Assembly: GCF_901000735.1 (NCBI RefSeq)
Contig: NC_081545.1
Coordinates: forward strand, 19,864,100 to 19,928,099
Source of the DNA: Corylus avellana
Taxonomy: Eukaryota; Streptophyta; Magnoliopsida; Fagales; Betulaceae
DNA: 64,000 bases
Direction of reading: 5' to 3'
The first letter of the stretch is position 1, and each line of letters opens with the position of its first letter. The notes beneath the pieces are model-generated. The model was not told the origin of the DNA. It worked only from the letters and a program-made list of their open reading frames with translations, and searched no databases. Of this stretch, positions 45,401-51,356 are shown one piece after another. Made by a program: the position numbers and the translations under genes.

Positions 45401-45683
45401 GCTAAATTGTGAGTTCACCAAATCAATGTTTTCTTTATCTTGTCCTTAGATTGGGCAAGCATGCAGGCCATTGTTGGAGGGGGTAAAATTATGGGAGTCA
45501 ATAAAGGAGCTAGCAAGAGCATATGAATGCATAATGGGGCTGATAATCTTCACGCCCATAGCCGTTTTGTCTTGGTTTCCATTTCTATTAGAGTTCCAAA
45601 CGCGCTTGCTCTTTAATCAAGCATTTAGTAGAGGCCTCCAGATTTCAATGATTCTTGCAGGAAAGAAGGAAAAAGCAGCTTGA
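4073..45683 (+). CDS. CALS7-like: Callose synthase, CALS7/GSL7-like, split over 41.6 kb and incomplete
   Basis: Callose synthases are large plasma-membrane proteins (GT48 family) that make beta-1,3-glucan from UDP-glucose; CALS7 acts in phloem sieve plates. I recover 25 exons totalling about 1,241 codons; family members have about 1,950. All observed neighbouring exons agree in phase, no stop interrupts them, and all introns are GT-AG except one GC-AG (donor 17440). Exon sequence resembles CALS7 most, for example [17 protein letters not shown] near the N terminus and [15 protein letters not shown] at the C terminus. Absent are about 60 residues between exons at 12506 and 15743 and about 600 or more between 17909 and 32090. 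Both intervals contain transposons and a 100-N gap, so deletion and assembly loss cannot be told apart. As it stands the gene could not encode a full enzyme. Confidence 0.88.
4517..5492. repeat. Perfect 38-bp direct repeat flanking about 900 bp with a CACTA-like start
   Basis: The same 38 bases (beginning TAAGAATTTAGGAG) occur at 4517-4554 and 5455-5492 in callose synthase intron 1. Between them, at 4660, is CATTACAAAAAA followed by TGACACGTCAG and TGACGTGTGTCAG motifs, which resembles a decayed CACTA terminus like the one ending at 55827. I found no matching opposite terminus. A 38-bp duplication is far too long for a CACTA target duplication, so the cause is open. Confidence 0.6.
5811..6390. 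mobile_element. Two MITE-like elements, the second cut by a gap
   Basis: At 5811-6094 the left end (GGGGAAAATACACTTTACGC) is roughly inverted at the right end (GGGGAATAAAGTGTAAAC read on plus), as in MITEs. A second start of the same type, GGGGAAACTTCACTTTGGTC, is at 6118 and runs into the gap at 6391. They resemble the better-defined element at 32681. No clear target duplication was found. Confidence 0.45.
6391..6490. other. Assembly gap (100 N)
   Basis: Exactly 100 N, the usual placeholder for unknown length. Confidence 0.98.
6491..7809. other. Intron 1 remainder; weak SINE-like 3' tail near 7300-7375
   Basis: This is non-coding. A 20-base string (ACTCTGCGTTCTACTCAATA) occurs at about 6662 and about 6882. 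Near 7325-7375 the text AGGATTCATATAGCTGCCCC followed by GGGAATAAGGCTTAGTTG resembles the conserved 3' end of dicot SINEs, but no body or target duplication was identified. Confidence 0.3.
9640..11460 (-). mobile_element. LINE (L1 type) fragment, 5'-truncated
   Basis: On the minus strand, reverse transcriptase pieces read [20 protein letters not shown] and [20 protein letters not shown] (11448-11191), then [15 protein letters not shown] (the RT active-site region, altered from F-A-D-D) and [15 protein letters not shown] (11042-10707), then the zinc-binding RT-associated domain, for example [16 protein letters not shown] and [12 protein letters not shown] (10332-9938). Frames are broken throughout. 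It lies antisense in the callose synthase intron 9413-11964. The 3' end is near 9650; its exact border is not clear. Confidence 0.85.
11464..11625. repeat. Imperfect duplication of about 62 bp
   Basis: The segments at about 11464-11526 and 11562-11624 are near copies (ACATGTTTACATT, then CGCAAATGAAAAGTT, then ATGTTTTCTTTTG), offset by 98 bp. They lie just outside the 5' end of the LINE fragment. Confidence 0.7.
11762..11871 (+). mobile_element. Short retroposed sequence with poly(A) tail and 18-bp target duplication
   Basis: About 96 bases of unrecognised sequence followed by a 14-base A tail sit between 11744-11761 and 11872-11889. These flanks are 18-bp direct repeats (AGTTATAAGATTCCATCA and AGTTACAAGATTCCATCA, one mismatch). 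This is the signature of L1-mediated insertion of a SINE or a truncated RNA. The source RNA was not recognised. It lies just upstream of callose synthase exon 7. Confidence 0.75.
11965..12506 (+). CDS. CALS7-like: Callose synthase exons 7-9 (FKS1 domain 1)
   Basis: Exons: 11965-12042, 12173-12264, 12383-12506. They encode [19 protein letters not shown], then [16 protein letters not shown], then [20 protein letters not shown] and CLCYIFHN. The last block is the signature of the FKS1_dom1 region of plant callose synthases. Exon 9 ends at a codon boundary. The next expected exon (about 60 residues, around the usual GILFGNVYPVTG region) is not visible before the gap at 15642; a LINE copy occupies the interval. 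Confidence 0.87.
12507..13200. other. Intron sequence, nothing recognised
   Basis: AT-rich sequence. I searched for the missing callose synthase exon that should follow 12506 and did not find it. Confidence 0.5.
13200..15641 (+). mobile_element. LINE (L1 type), nearly full ORF2 but decayed
   Basis: In order: an endonuclease block ([20 protein letters not shown], then [12 protein letters not shown] and [14 protein letters not shown]) at 13300-13600; an RT block at 13938-14540 ([49 protein letters not shown]); RT palm and thumb at 14572-15021 ([32 protein letters not shown]); and [39 protein letters not shown] and [13 protein letters not shown] at 15054-15581. Several frameshifts and a deletion between EN and RT are visible. 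It runs into the gap at 15642. It is sense to the host gene and occupies the place of a missing exon. Confidence 0.9.
15642..15741. other. Assembly gap (100 N) next to a callose synthase exon
   Basis: 100 N. The right side resumes inside a callose synthase exon (HSGWRNYDD), so the upstream part of that exon, and perhaps the whole missing segment of about 60 residues, could be in this gap. Confidence 0.98.
15743..17909 (+). CDS. CALS7-like: Callose synthase exons 10-16 (N-terminal membrane domain)
   Basis: Exons: 15743-15789 (5' end cut by the N gap), 15871-15952, 16536-16661, 16749-16866, 17108-17439, 17579-17631, 17849-17909. They encode [48 protein letters not shown] and then the hydrophobic helices of the N-terminal transmembrane domain ([46 protein letters not shown]). 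The intron after 17439 has a GC donor (CAG, then GCAAGC) where the protein must continue WWAQ-PKLYVG, so a GC-AG intron is the best reading. The last exon ends at a codon boundary. Confidence 0.87.
18060..18960 (-). mobile_element. LINE (L1 type) 3' fragment
   Basis: On minus: [20 protein letters not shown] (18800-18680), then [15 protein letters not shown] and [19 protein letters not shown] (18580-18400) in shifting frames. These are the linker and zinc-binding domain after the RT of plant L1 elements. Stops and frameshifts are frequent. The rest of the intron around it (17910-18060) is unremarkable. Confidence 0.75.
19150..19699 (-). mobile_element. Copia retrotransposon RT fragment (C-terminal part)
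   Basis: On minus, in broken frames: [25 protein letters not shown], then [18 protein letters not shown] (the copia RT Y-V-D-D box, here YVDN) and [20 protein letters not shown]. This is the second part of a copia RVT_2 domain. Its first part is at 27513-27960 on the same strand; the sequence between is the LINE plus Tat insertion. Confidence 0.8.
19700..20365 (+). mobile_element. LINE (L1 type), left part, inserted in copia RT
   Basis: It begins [13 protein letters not shown], continues [18 protein letters not shown], then IVQFYETFF with a poly(T) run of about 25 bases and [17 protein letters not shown]. The RT start follows at 20022-20365: [55 protein letters not shown]. It stops inside the R-Q-I-L-D motif region, where the Tat LTR starts. 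The right-hand part of a LINE in the same orientation is at 26746-27512. The endonuclease is missing (5' truncation). Confidence 0.85.
20366..21019 (-). repeat. 3' LTR of the Tat-like element
   Basis: On the minus strand it starts TACTGGGAAAATATC right after the purine tract GAGGGGGTAAC and ends GTTTTAACA. The ends match the LTR of the element at 47118-51351 (TGTTGGGAATGATTTT at the start, GTTCTAACA at the end). A TATA-like box in the sequence CCTATAAATAGG, at about 20549-20560, reads similarly on both strands. The partner 5' LTR is not present. Confidence 0.7.
21473..22270 (+). pseudogene. Antisense extra ORF of the Tat-like element (PF04195-like), N-terminal part
   Basis: A TATA-like box (TTATAAA, 21474-21480) precedes an ATG at 21610 ([18 protein letters not shown]); an upstream Met at 21529 is also in the window but in a different frame. 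After an in-frame TAA at 21805 the same frame continues [60 protein letters not shown] frameshift near 22110 is followed by [20 protein letters not shown]. The arrangement L-R-L-P then L-G-L-A-P then N-x-W-R is typical of the plant domain called putative gypsy-type transposon (PF04195). The role of this protein is not known. It lies opposite to pol. Confidence 0.7.
22858..23247. repeat. Minisatellite, unit 91-92 bp, just over 4 copies
   Basis: The anchor TCCATTC recurs at 22861, 22953, 23044, 23136 and (variant) 23227, so the period alternates 92, 91, 92, 91. Each unit holds GACAACCCCCTCCATTCAA, a CGAGGCAAAGG core and TGAATTGTAAA. It lies inside the 3' region of the Tat-like element. Confidence 0.9.
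23597..24128 (+). pseudogene. Antisense extra ORF, Ser-rich and coiled-coil C-terminal part
   Basis: [20 protein letters not shown], a low-complexity Ser/Pro stretch, is followed after frame breaks by a charged helical segment ([20 protein letters not shown], then [20 protein letters not shown]) that looks like a coiled coil. It fits the C-terminal half of the extra ORF, separated from the first half by the 92-bp repeat array. Whether the two halves were ever one protein or two is not clear. Confidence 0.5.
24250..24895. repeat. Minisatellite, unit about 109 bp, about 6 copies
   Basis: GGACTT (or GGTCTT) followed by AGAGA recurs at 24363, 24471, 24580, 24689 and 24798 (period 108-109), with a diverged copy before and a partial copy after. 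Each unit contains ACCGAGGGCAAAAT, then CTCTTTAGGACTTGGTTCGT and TGCCCGAGGGTAG. It lies between the end of pol and the extra ORF of the Tat-like element. Confidence 0.9.
25190..26137 (-). pseudogene. Tat gypsy integrase and pol C terminus
   Basis: It reads [11 protein letters not shown] (end of the zinc-binding HHCC domain), then [20 protein letters not shown] and [18 protein letters not shown] (the first two catalytic Asp of the DDE core), [10 protein letters not shown], a frameshift, and then [40 protein letters not shown] and KAVIPVEVG. The third catalytic residue lies in the EATNK block. Frames are broken at least twice. Confidence 0.88.
26470..26745 (-). pseudogene. Tat gypsy RNase H fragment
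   Basis: [20 protein letters not shown] followed by [11 protein letters not shown] is the S-D-S-Q block of retroviral-type RNase H; after [11 protein letters not shown] and a stop comes ADPLARLKS, its usual end. Sequence upstream is LINE-derived, so the element is truncated exactly here. Confidence 0.8.
26746..27512 (+). mobile_element. LINE (L1 type), right part with 3' end
   Basis: It begins [16 protein letters not shown], then [20 protein letters not shown] and [19 protein letters not shown] (zinc-binding RT-associated domain), then [12 protein letters not shown] in a shifted frame and [11 protein letters not shown]. The 3' untranslated part ends near 27500 with GGGTTGTGCCCCTTTATGCT and TTACTTAATAAAAGAAAA. 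It is in the same orientation as 19700-20365, but about 400 residues of LINE between the two parts are missing. Confidence 0.8.
27513..27960 (-). mobile_element. Copia retrotransposon RT fragment (N-terminal part)
   Basis: On minus: [50 protein letters not shown] and, ending at the LINE border, QLDVKKAFF. This is the start of copia RVT_2 up to the Q-L-D-V-K-x-A-F-L motif; the following residues appear at 19699 leftwards. Confidence 0.82.
28040..28555 (+). mobile_element. LINE (L1 type) fragment, cut by a gap
   Basis: [31 protein letters not shown], then [20 protein letters not shown] and [10 protein letters not shown] form the region before the zinc-binding domain of L1 ORF2. It is closely related to the copy at 15200-15560. 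It runs into the gap at 28556. Confidence 0.82.
28556..28655. other. Assembly gap (100 N)
   Basis: 100 N between a LINE fragment and a copia gag. It is the only gap between callose synthase exons 16 and 17, so missing exons could be hidden here. Confidence 0.98.
28656..29209 (+). CDS. Copia-type Gag with CCHC zinc knuckle (5' end in gap)
   Basis: An open frame of about 184 codons from the gap to the TAG at 29207. It contains a Lys-rich stretch, then [20 protein letters not shown], a perfect C-X2-C-X4-H-X4-C knuckle, and ends [15 protein letters not shown]. In complete copia elements of this kind protease and integrase would follow; here none does. The frame is intact over its visible length. 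Confidence 0.8.
29210..30483 (+). mobile_element. Internal non-coding part of a gag-only copia element, with polypurine tract
   Basis: No protease, integrase, RT or RNase H motif is readable in any frame. GGGGGAG purine blocks occur near 30188 and 30410, and the tract CAAAGGGGGAG at 30471-30481 lies directly before the LTR. The element therefore looks like a non-autonomous LTR retrotransposon coding only Gag, unless pol was deleted here. Confidence 0.7.
30484..31375 (+). repeat. 3' LTR of the copia-type element (892 bp)
   Basis: It starts TGTTAGTTCTTGTGTTGGC after the purine tract and ends GCGTTTTTCA. The same sequence is on the minus strand at 60848-61720 as a solo LTR, which fixes both ends. 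A TATA-like box TATATATA is at 30873-30880. Four TCCGGA palindromes are clustered at 30712, 30733, 30780 and 30801. The 5' LTR is not seen. Confidence 0.88.
31384..31895. repeat. Minisatellite, 50-bp unit made of two similar halves
   Basis: GGTACTGTCCAAGGACGGAG alternates with GCACTGTTCACGGACGGAG. ACTGTCCAAGG or variants recur at about 31659, 31709, 31759 and 31809 (period 50). The left end (31390-31510) is a looser run of ACTGTTCATCGG-like words. It begins right after the copia LTR and lies about 200 bp before callose synthase exon 17. Confidence 0.9.
32090..32619 (+). CDS. CALS7-like: Callose synthase exons 17-19 (glucan synthase domain)
   Basis: Exons: 32090-32212, 32299-32417, 32536-32619. 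They encode [64 protein letters not shown], then [20 protein letters not shown], all deep inside the GT48 glucan synthase domain of the family. Exon 17 begins at a codon boundary (phase 0), as does the exit from exon 16 at 17909, although about 600 or more residues of the family protein are missing between them. Confidence 0.88.
32681..33025. mobile_element. Mutator-type MITE, 345 bp, 10-bp target duplication
   Basis: The left end GGAAAAATTCACTTTACCAC is inverted at the right end (reverse complement GGAGAAAATCCACTTTACCC); the inverted similarity extends through ATTGGTAATGTA and its complement, so the element is almost one long hairpin. It is flanked by TATATTTTAA at 32671-32680 and 33026-33035, a perfect 10-bp direct repeat; Mutator-like elements make 9-10 bp duplications. 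It contains a poly(T) run and no coding sequence. It lies in the callose synthase intron after exon 19. Confidence 0.88.
33505..37591 (-). pseudogene. LINE ORF2 (endonuclease, reverse transcriptase, zinc domain, RNase H) with about five lesions
   Basis: Endonuclease: [89 protein letters not shown], then FADD in a T-rich run. Zinc domain: [40 protein letters not shown]. RNase H (RVT_3 type): [56 protein letters not shown]. Lesions: TAA for Lys in S-P-F-K-A-P-G, TGA for Trp in R-V-E-W-D-F, a length change in the T run before F-A-D-D, and a one-base shift in a G run near 34185. Repairing few sites would restore the frame, so the copy is young. Confidence 0.92.
37588..39172 (-). pseudogene. LINE ORF1 (DUF4283 and CCHC zinc knuckle), stop plus frameshift
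   Basis: It starts [19 protein letters not shown]. An RNA-binding-like DUF4283 segment follows ([51 protein letters not shown]), then the knuckle [15 protein letters not shown]. After DYGP a TAG replaces the Trp usual in Y-G-P-W-L-R-A; the reading then continues in a shifted frame ([20 protein letters not shown]) as a long polar tail to 37588. The tail overlaps ORF2 by a few bases. The protein is thought to bind LINE RNA. Confidence 0.88.
39288..40774. other. AT-rich intron, nothing recognised
   Basis: Long A and T runs and no coding similarity in either strand. It is the middle of the 9.6-kb callose synthase intron. Confidence 0.5.
40775..41518. mobile_element. Mutator-type MITE, about 744 bp
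   Basis: The left end GGGAAAAGTTCACATACCCC pairs with the right end (reverse complement GGGTAAAGTCCAGATACCCC); the match continues through CAAATTACCACTCAATT and TTGACAATGT-like words. The flanks are AAATATATA (40766-40774) and AATTATTTA (41519-41527), a 9-bp repeat with 7 matches. The core is AT-rich. It is related in style to the element at 32681. Confidence 0.75.
41519..42210. other. End of the intron before callose synthase exon 20
   Basis: AT-rich; no feature recognised apart from the acceptor tract CTTTTTTTAG at 42201-42210. Confidence 0.5.
42211..45683 (+). CDS. CALS7-like: Callose synthase exons 20-25 (C-terminal glucan synthase and membrane domain)
   Basis: Exons: 42211-42323, 42399-42628, 43396-44193, 44308-44358, 44619-44804, 45450-45683 (TGA at 45681). 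They encode [100 protein letters not shown] and [19 protein letters not shown], then the C-terminal membrane helices and [16 protein letters not shown]. This is the most conserved half of the enzyme and is fully intact. The protein ends AGKKEKAA, about 30 residues earlier than Arabidopsis CALS7, which is a variable tail. Confidence 0.92.
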
Positions 45684-47112
45684 ACTTTTTTTTTGCATCT
45701 CACACCTATATATACTCATCAAAATTTTATTATATTCTTTGAAATATTATTATTAGCGTTTTCATTTTTATAGTATTTGGTGATTTTTGTAATATTTATC
45801 TTCACAAAATTTATAATGACATGTTTCAAGAAAACACAAATGTCTTCTTTTTTCTTTTGGATTTTGAGGTGTTATGTTGTATAATTGGCAAATTTGATGT
45901 CCAAAACAAGTGTATGCAAGTGAAATTTGGTGGGCTAGTTTGTACTTTGGTATAATTGCCAAAATCCATCAAAATAGTGTAGAACCAATGACTTCGTTTG
46001 GTATCTTAGTCGTTGCCATCCGGACGAGTCTCGGAAAATGAAGAAGCCTTCGAGTGTCTCTTTTGCTCTCTCAGTTGATAGTAGTCTAGACGAATGTATT
46101 TATTTGAAGCTCCTTAGAGCCTCGTTCGCAAGGTCATTTGCTACAAGTTTGGACTAGGTGAAGATTGAACGACTCTCAAGACAGTCGTACGCTATTTCGT
46201 TTGGGGTCATAGCAATTGGAGCAAGGTTCAATCCATTTGAATTAACCTCCCAAGTGTGATTCTCGAACCTCGTTGGCATGGCATAGCCACAATCTATCCG
46301 TCTTTCCATACTTATGATGGAAATATTTATGCTTATTGGAAGGTTCACATGAGAGCTTTCTTCTTAAAGTCCTTGAATGAACCGTGAACACATTTGGAAC
46401 TGTATAGAAAAGGGCAATTACTTCTGTTGACTCATCGTCCAAGGATGAGCTCAATAAGTGTAATGGGAACAATAAGGGATTGAATGTCATATTCATGACT
46501 AGTATTGCCTGAAGACTTCAAGTGAATTTATTTGTGTGAAATTACAAAGAAGGCATGAGAGATTTTAGAGGCGACTCATGAAGGAACAAAGACCATAAAA
46601 AACTCCACACTTCATATGTTAATGTCCAAGTTTGTGGAAATCAAAATGGCGGAGGATGATATATTCGATGACTAGCTTCTATGATCATCTGAATGATATA
46701 GTTGTTGGGATTATGCACATCATATGCACAGTGGGATAACCCCAAGGAAACATTAAGAGAACATGGATAGATCATGCAATAAAAAAAAATTACGAGAAGC
46801 ACTTACAACGGGTATTTGGCCTTCACTTTAGACAAGGGGCTGAATTGTTTTTCTTCTTCACGCTTCAAGAACATGGCTAGGTTAAGGATTAATATTTGTA
46901 ATATCTCAAACATCAAATCGCTCTAATTATAACTTAAGGATGCTAAAGTTGGTTCTCAATTGTAAAGTGTGAGATTTTGGACTTTTAAGAATTTTGTCTT
47001 TGACAATGTTCGAAGTTTGATTCGAATGATCGATACAAGTTGGAAACACTATCTTAAGAGGGAAGACATTTGATTTTCAAATCCCAATAAGACACCCAAA
47101 AATCTTGAAATG
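45684..47112. other. 3' flank of callose synthase, then unassigned repeat-like DNA
   Basis: The first few hundred bases are T-rich and fit a 3' untranslated region, but no clear polyadenylation site was fixed. From about 45980 the composition changes and the DNA resembles old retrotransposon sequence, with no domain I can name. It is the target into which the element at 47118 inserted. Confidence 0.35.
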
Positions 47113-47117
47113 GATAC

Positions 47118-47654
47118 TATTGGGAATAATTTTGCACTACAAGCCCTCAAACTTGGGCCTCAGGGCCAATGAAAGGCCCACAGAGTTATAATTAATAGCA
47201 TGAGATATAATCCGAGTGGGGTTCTATTGAGAGAATCTGGGTAAAGAAGTCCTATTCAATATCTAAATTGAAGTTAGAGTCCAAGTCTCATTCTAGTTCC
47301 CAATTCAAATAAGAAGAAGAAGATCCAGTTCAAATCTACCTCAACTCTTCAGACTATAAATAGGCCCTACACAAGTTATAAATCTCATACTCTCATACTC
47401 AAGAATACATAATAGGGCTCAATTATTGTACATTGGGCAGACTGGAATCTTATGCGCTGAAGCATACAATTTCCCTCGGAAACTGACTTAGGCATCGGAG
47501 TTTCTCCGGCATAGACATCGGCAGATCTTTTGACGCTCTCGTTATTTTGCAGTGATTGTGGGAATGCAAAGGACGTATTGAAGATCAAGAACGCCCCTAA
47601 AAACGCGTAGTTCACACCATACCGGAAACTATTAGACAGAAAATTGTTCTAACA
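47118..47654 (+). repeat. 5' LTR (537 bp)
   Basis: It starts TATTGGGAATAATTTTGC (TG eroded to TA) and ends GTTCTAACA. The TATA box TATAAATAG is at 47355-47363. It aligns along its length with 50805-51351. Confidence 0.9.
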
Positions 47655-47980
47655 GTTTGGCACCGTCTATTGGAAACGTTATTCATTTTTCATAAATGAA
47701 AATTAACAATTAAATTTTTTTTTTAAAAAAAAAATTATCTATCAGGGTGATAAACACACATTCAAGCGATCAAAATTCTGTGATCACAAACCTACACTCA
47801 TACATCTCAGATATGTGTTCAAACTCATCAATTACGCAACATAAGTCGACTCTTCTTTTATCTCTGTTTGTTAACTTGCAGCAGTTAACAACTTAAATGC
47901 TATTTTAATCAGTTTATGGCGTTAGGCAAATTTAGGAGTTGTGACATGTTAGTCCAATCTATTGCTTTTATAATCTCAAG

Positions 47981-48080
47981 NNNNNNNNNNNNNNNNNNNN
48001 NNNNNNNNNNNNNNNNNNNNNNNNNNNNNNNNNNNNNNNNNNNNNNNNNNNNNNNNNNNNNNNNNNNNNNNNNNNNNNNN
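47981..48080. other. Assembly gap (100 N) inside the LTR element
   Basis: 100 N in the interior of the LARD-like element; a short coding part could be hidden here. Confidence 0.98.
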
Positions 48081-48689
48081 CCAATACCGCTTGAATCACT
48101 TCAATCCAATATTTGAATAGAAAATTATGGTCAAAATACTGAGATGTGTGTAGAATATGAATTTGAATCCAATCCAAAATCTTATCCAATCTGAAATTTA
48201 ATTCAATCTAATATGATTTAACCTTTTTCTTGGATTTGGTTAAACTTAACCACATTATCTAGGTCTTCTCAAAGTATGTTTTCTTCCAAACTTTGCATTT
48301 TTTCCTTTAAAGCTGTAGTTTTTCTTCAACAACCTACAAAACACTAAAAACACAAAACTAACACAAAATATTAAATAACGACACAACTAAAGGATTAACT
48401 AATGTAAATAAAGGGGTCCAAATATGGAATATTTGGCACTTATCACCGAGCATCCAAAAGCTCAACAACTTGTAATCATCAAACTTCAAAAACACTCAGG
48501 GGTAAGACCAAAACCACGTGTTAGACACTCGGTATTAAGGACAGAGGCAAGGCGCTATCACCTATAGGCAGCGAATGGCAAATTAGTATGTCCACGTATT
48601 TTTTCCTCTTCACATGTATTTTCATCAACTATGCTATTGTTCTTCGTTAATATGGACTTGAACGTTGGAGGGTGCTAGTCAATTGACTA

Positions 48690-49900
48690 TTGGCTCGAGG
48701 ACATGCTTTTCTTTTACAGGAGACAAGGAGAAAACCTTGGGATAAAAACAATTAACGACCTAGTAAAAAAACGTAGACTAGGAGACAAACTTCGTAAAAA
48801 CAATTAACGAAAAACAACCCGGTAAAAAACAAGGAGATAAGTAGAAAACCATGGGCTAAAAACAATTAACGGGAGATAACCCGGTAAAAAAAAGGAGACA
48901 AGGAGACAACCTTGGGCTAAAAACAATTAACGGGAGACAGCCTACCAAAAAACTAGACAAACAGACAACATTGGGCTAAAAACAATTAATGAGAGACAAT
49001 CCAGTAATAAACAAGCAAACAATGCGACAACCTTGGGCTAAAAACAATTAACGAGAGACAACCCGGTAAAAAAAAGGAGACACACAGACAACTTTGGGCT
49101 TAAAATAATTAGCGAAAGACAACCCGATAAATACAAGGAGACAAGCAGACAACTTTGGGCTAAAAACAATTAACAAGAGACAACCCGGTAAAAATAAGGA
49201 GCATCCTCAGAGACAAGGAGAAAACTTTGGATAAAAAACAAATTAATAGGAGACAACCAGATAAAAAACAAGGAGCGTCCTCGGAGACAAGGAGAAAATC
49301 TTGGATAAAAGCAATTAACGGGAGACAACCCTGTAAAAAATAATGACACAAGGAGACAACCTTGGACTAAAAATAATTAACGGGAGACAATCTCGTAAAA
49401 AATAAGGAGACAACATTGGGCTAAAAACAATTAACGAGAGACAAGCTGATAAAAAATAAGGAGACAAGGAGACAACCTTAGGATAAAAACAATTAACAGG
49501 AGACAACCCGGTAAAAAACAAGGAGCGAAGATAATGAGAAAACCTTGGATAAAAACACTCAACAAGAGACAAACCGGTTAAAAACAAGGAGACAACCTTG
49601 GGCTAAAAATAATTAACGCGAGATATCCCGGTAAAAAAAAAGGAGCATTGTTGGAGACAATGAGAAAACCATGGATAAAAACACTGAATAGGGACACAAT
49701 CCTTTAAAACAAGGACATGGAGAAAACCTTGGGCAAAATAAGAAGACTCATCCCGGAAACATGGGGAAAACCTTGGATTAAAACACTGAATAGATAGACA
49801 ACCCTCTAAAACAAGACATGGAGAAAACTATGGGAAAAAACAAAAAGACTAAACCCCGAAAACAAGGAGACAACTTCGGGCTAAAAACAAGTAATGGAAA
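48690..49900. repeat. Minisatellite, unit about 60 bp, at least 16 copies, degenerate
   Basis: The unit contains GGAGACAACCTTGGGCTAAA, AACAATTAACGGGAGACAAC and CCGGTAAAAAACAA. The anchor AACAATTAAC recurs every 60-61 bp from about 48740 and becomes irregular after 49550. It lies inside the LARD-like element. Confidence 0.9.
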
Positions 49901-50029
49901 CAACCTGGTCAAAAAATGAGGAGCCGCCTCGAGGCAAAGGGGAGCAAAGGTTAGGTTGTTGAAAGACTCATAAATCATTGTTAAAGGTTATTCTACAGGT
50001 TCAAAGTTTAGTTTGTCAAACAGGCATTG

Positions 50030-50480
50030 AAGAGAGGGCCAGATTGTACCCTTGGTGAACTTGAAGGGAGGGCTAGACTGCACCCTCGGGTAACTTGAAG
50101 AGAGGGTTGGATTGCACCCTTGGGTAACTTAGAGAGAGGACCGGATTTCACCCTCAAGTAACTTGGAGAGAGGGCTGAATTTCACCCTCGGGTAACTTCG
50201 AGAGTTCGCTGGATTTCACCCTCGGGTAACTTGAAGAGAGGACCGGATTGCACCATCAGGTAACCTGAAGAGAGGGTCAGATTTCACCCTCAGGTAACTT
50301 GAAGAGAGGGCCGGATTGCACCCTCGGGTAACTTGAAGAGAGCACCGGATTGCACCCCCGGGTAACTTGAAGAGAAGGTCGGATTTCACCCTCGGGTGTC
50401 TTGAAGATATGATCAGATTTCACCCTTGGATTTAAAGAGAGAGGGTCGGGTTTTCACCCTCAGATATTGCAAAGGGGGGT
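50030..50480. repeat. Minisatellite, unit 34 bp, about 12 copies
   Basis: The unit reads GAGAGGGCCGGATTGCACCC then TCGGGTAACTTGAA. For example the ATTGCACC/ATTTCACC anchor is at 50111, 50145, 50179 and 50213, each 34 apart. It lies between the 60-bp array and the 3' LTR. Confidence 0.92.
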
Positions 50481-50804
50481 TTGGTTTTAACCCCCGAATT
50501 CAACTTGTTAATAGGGGTCGATTTTCATCCTCGGATTCAAATATTTTGAAAGGAAGTTATGATTTAACCCTCAAGCATTAAAGGGAGGATCAGTTTTAAT
50601 CCTTGGTCAAAGAAGAGAGTTGTGGAGTACTCTTCGGAGTCAAGGCGATGCCGTGAACAAAAATGAGGAGCTCTAACTGTGAAGCTCAAGATACACTCCG
50701 AGGAAGATGGAGGTCTTAGACAAGACCAAATACCGAGCCATCCAGGAACTATGACTAAAACTCCTACTACCCAAGTACCTCAGATAAGGGAATTGGGGGG
50801 TAAC

Positions 50805-51351
50805 TGTTGGGAATGATTTTGCATTACAAGCACATCAGAATTTGAGCCTCAGGGCCAATGACAGCCCACATAGCTATTAATTAATAGCATGAGATATAAT
50901 CTAGGTGTGGTTCTATTGAGAGAATCTGGGTAAAGAAGTCGTATTCAAGATCTAAATTGGAGAAAGCGCCTAGGTCCCACTCTAGCTTCTAGGACTTTCA
51001 AATCAATTCAAATAAGAAGATCCAGTTCAAGTCTACCTCAACTCTTCAACCTATAAATAGGCCCTTACACAAGGTATAAATCAAAGACTCTCATACTCAA
51101 GAATATAGAATAGGGCTCAATTATTGTAGATTGGGCAGACTGAAATTTTATGCACTGAAGCATACTATTTCCCTCGGAAACTGACTTAGGCATCGGAGTT
51201 TCTCCGACATAGACATCGGCGGATCTTTTGATGCTCTTGTTATTTTGCAGCGATTGTGGGAACGCGAAGGATGTATTGAAGATCAAAAACACCCTGAAGA
51301 ACCGCAGTTCACACCATACTAAAAACTGTTAGATAGAAAATTGTTCTAATA
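50805..51351 (+). repeat. 3' LTR (547 bp)
   Basis: It starts TGTTGGGAATGATTTTGC and ends GTTCTAATA (CA eroded to TA). The TATA box TATAAATAG is at 51052-51060. Differences from the 5' LTR are mostly scattered substitutions. Confidence 0.9.
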
Positions 51352-51356
51352 GATAC

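Larger units (their letters stand above)
47118..51351 (+). mobile_element. Non-autonomous LTR retrotransposon (LARD-like, Tat-type ends) with target duplication
   Basis: Two similar LTRs (47118-47654 and 50805-51351) enclose about 3.15 kb without any gag or pol motif. GATAC at 47113-47117 and 51352-51356 is a perfect 5-bp target duplication. A primer-binding-like TGGCACCGTCTATTGG begins at 47658, and the purine tract AATTGGGGGGTAAC precedes the 3' LTR. The LTR ends, purine tract and TATA context match the Tat-like LTR at 20366-21019, so it is probably a Tat-group derivative mobilised by another element. The interior holds two minisatellites and a gap. Confidence 0.88.

Noticed and set aside
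46242..46496. An 84-codon minus frame with Cys and His residues
   Set aside because: No recognisable motif spacing, no neighbouring exons, and surrounding sequence looks like decayed repeat.
47385..47615. Matching minus-strand open frames in the two LTRs (47385-47615 and 51065-51292)
   Set aside because: They are conserved only because the LTRs are copies; no protein similarity, and they lie across the R/U5 part of the LTR.
48700..49700. The regular array could be a CRISPR
   Set aside because: Units are degenerate throughout with no constant repeat and unique spacers, and this is plant nuclear DNA inside an LTR element.
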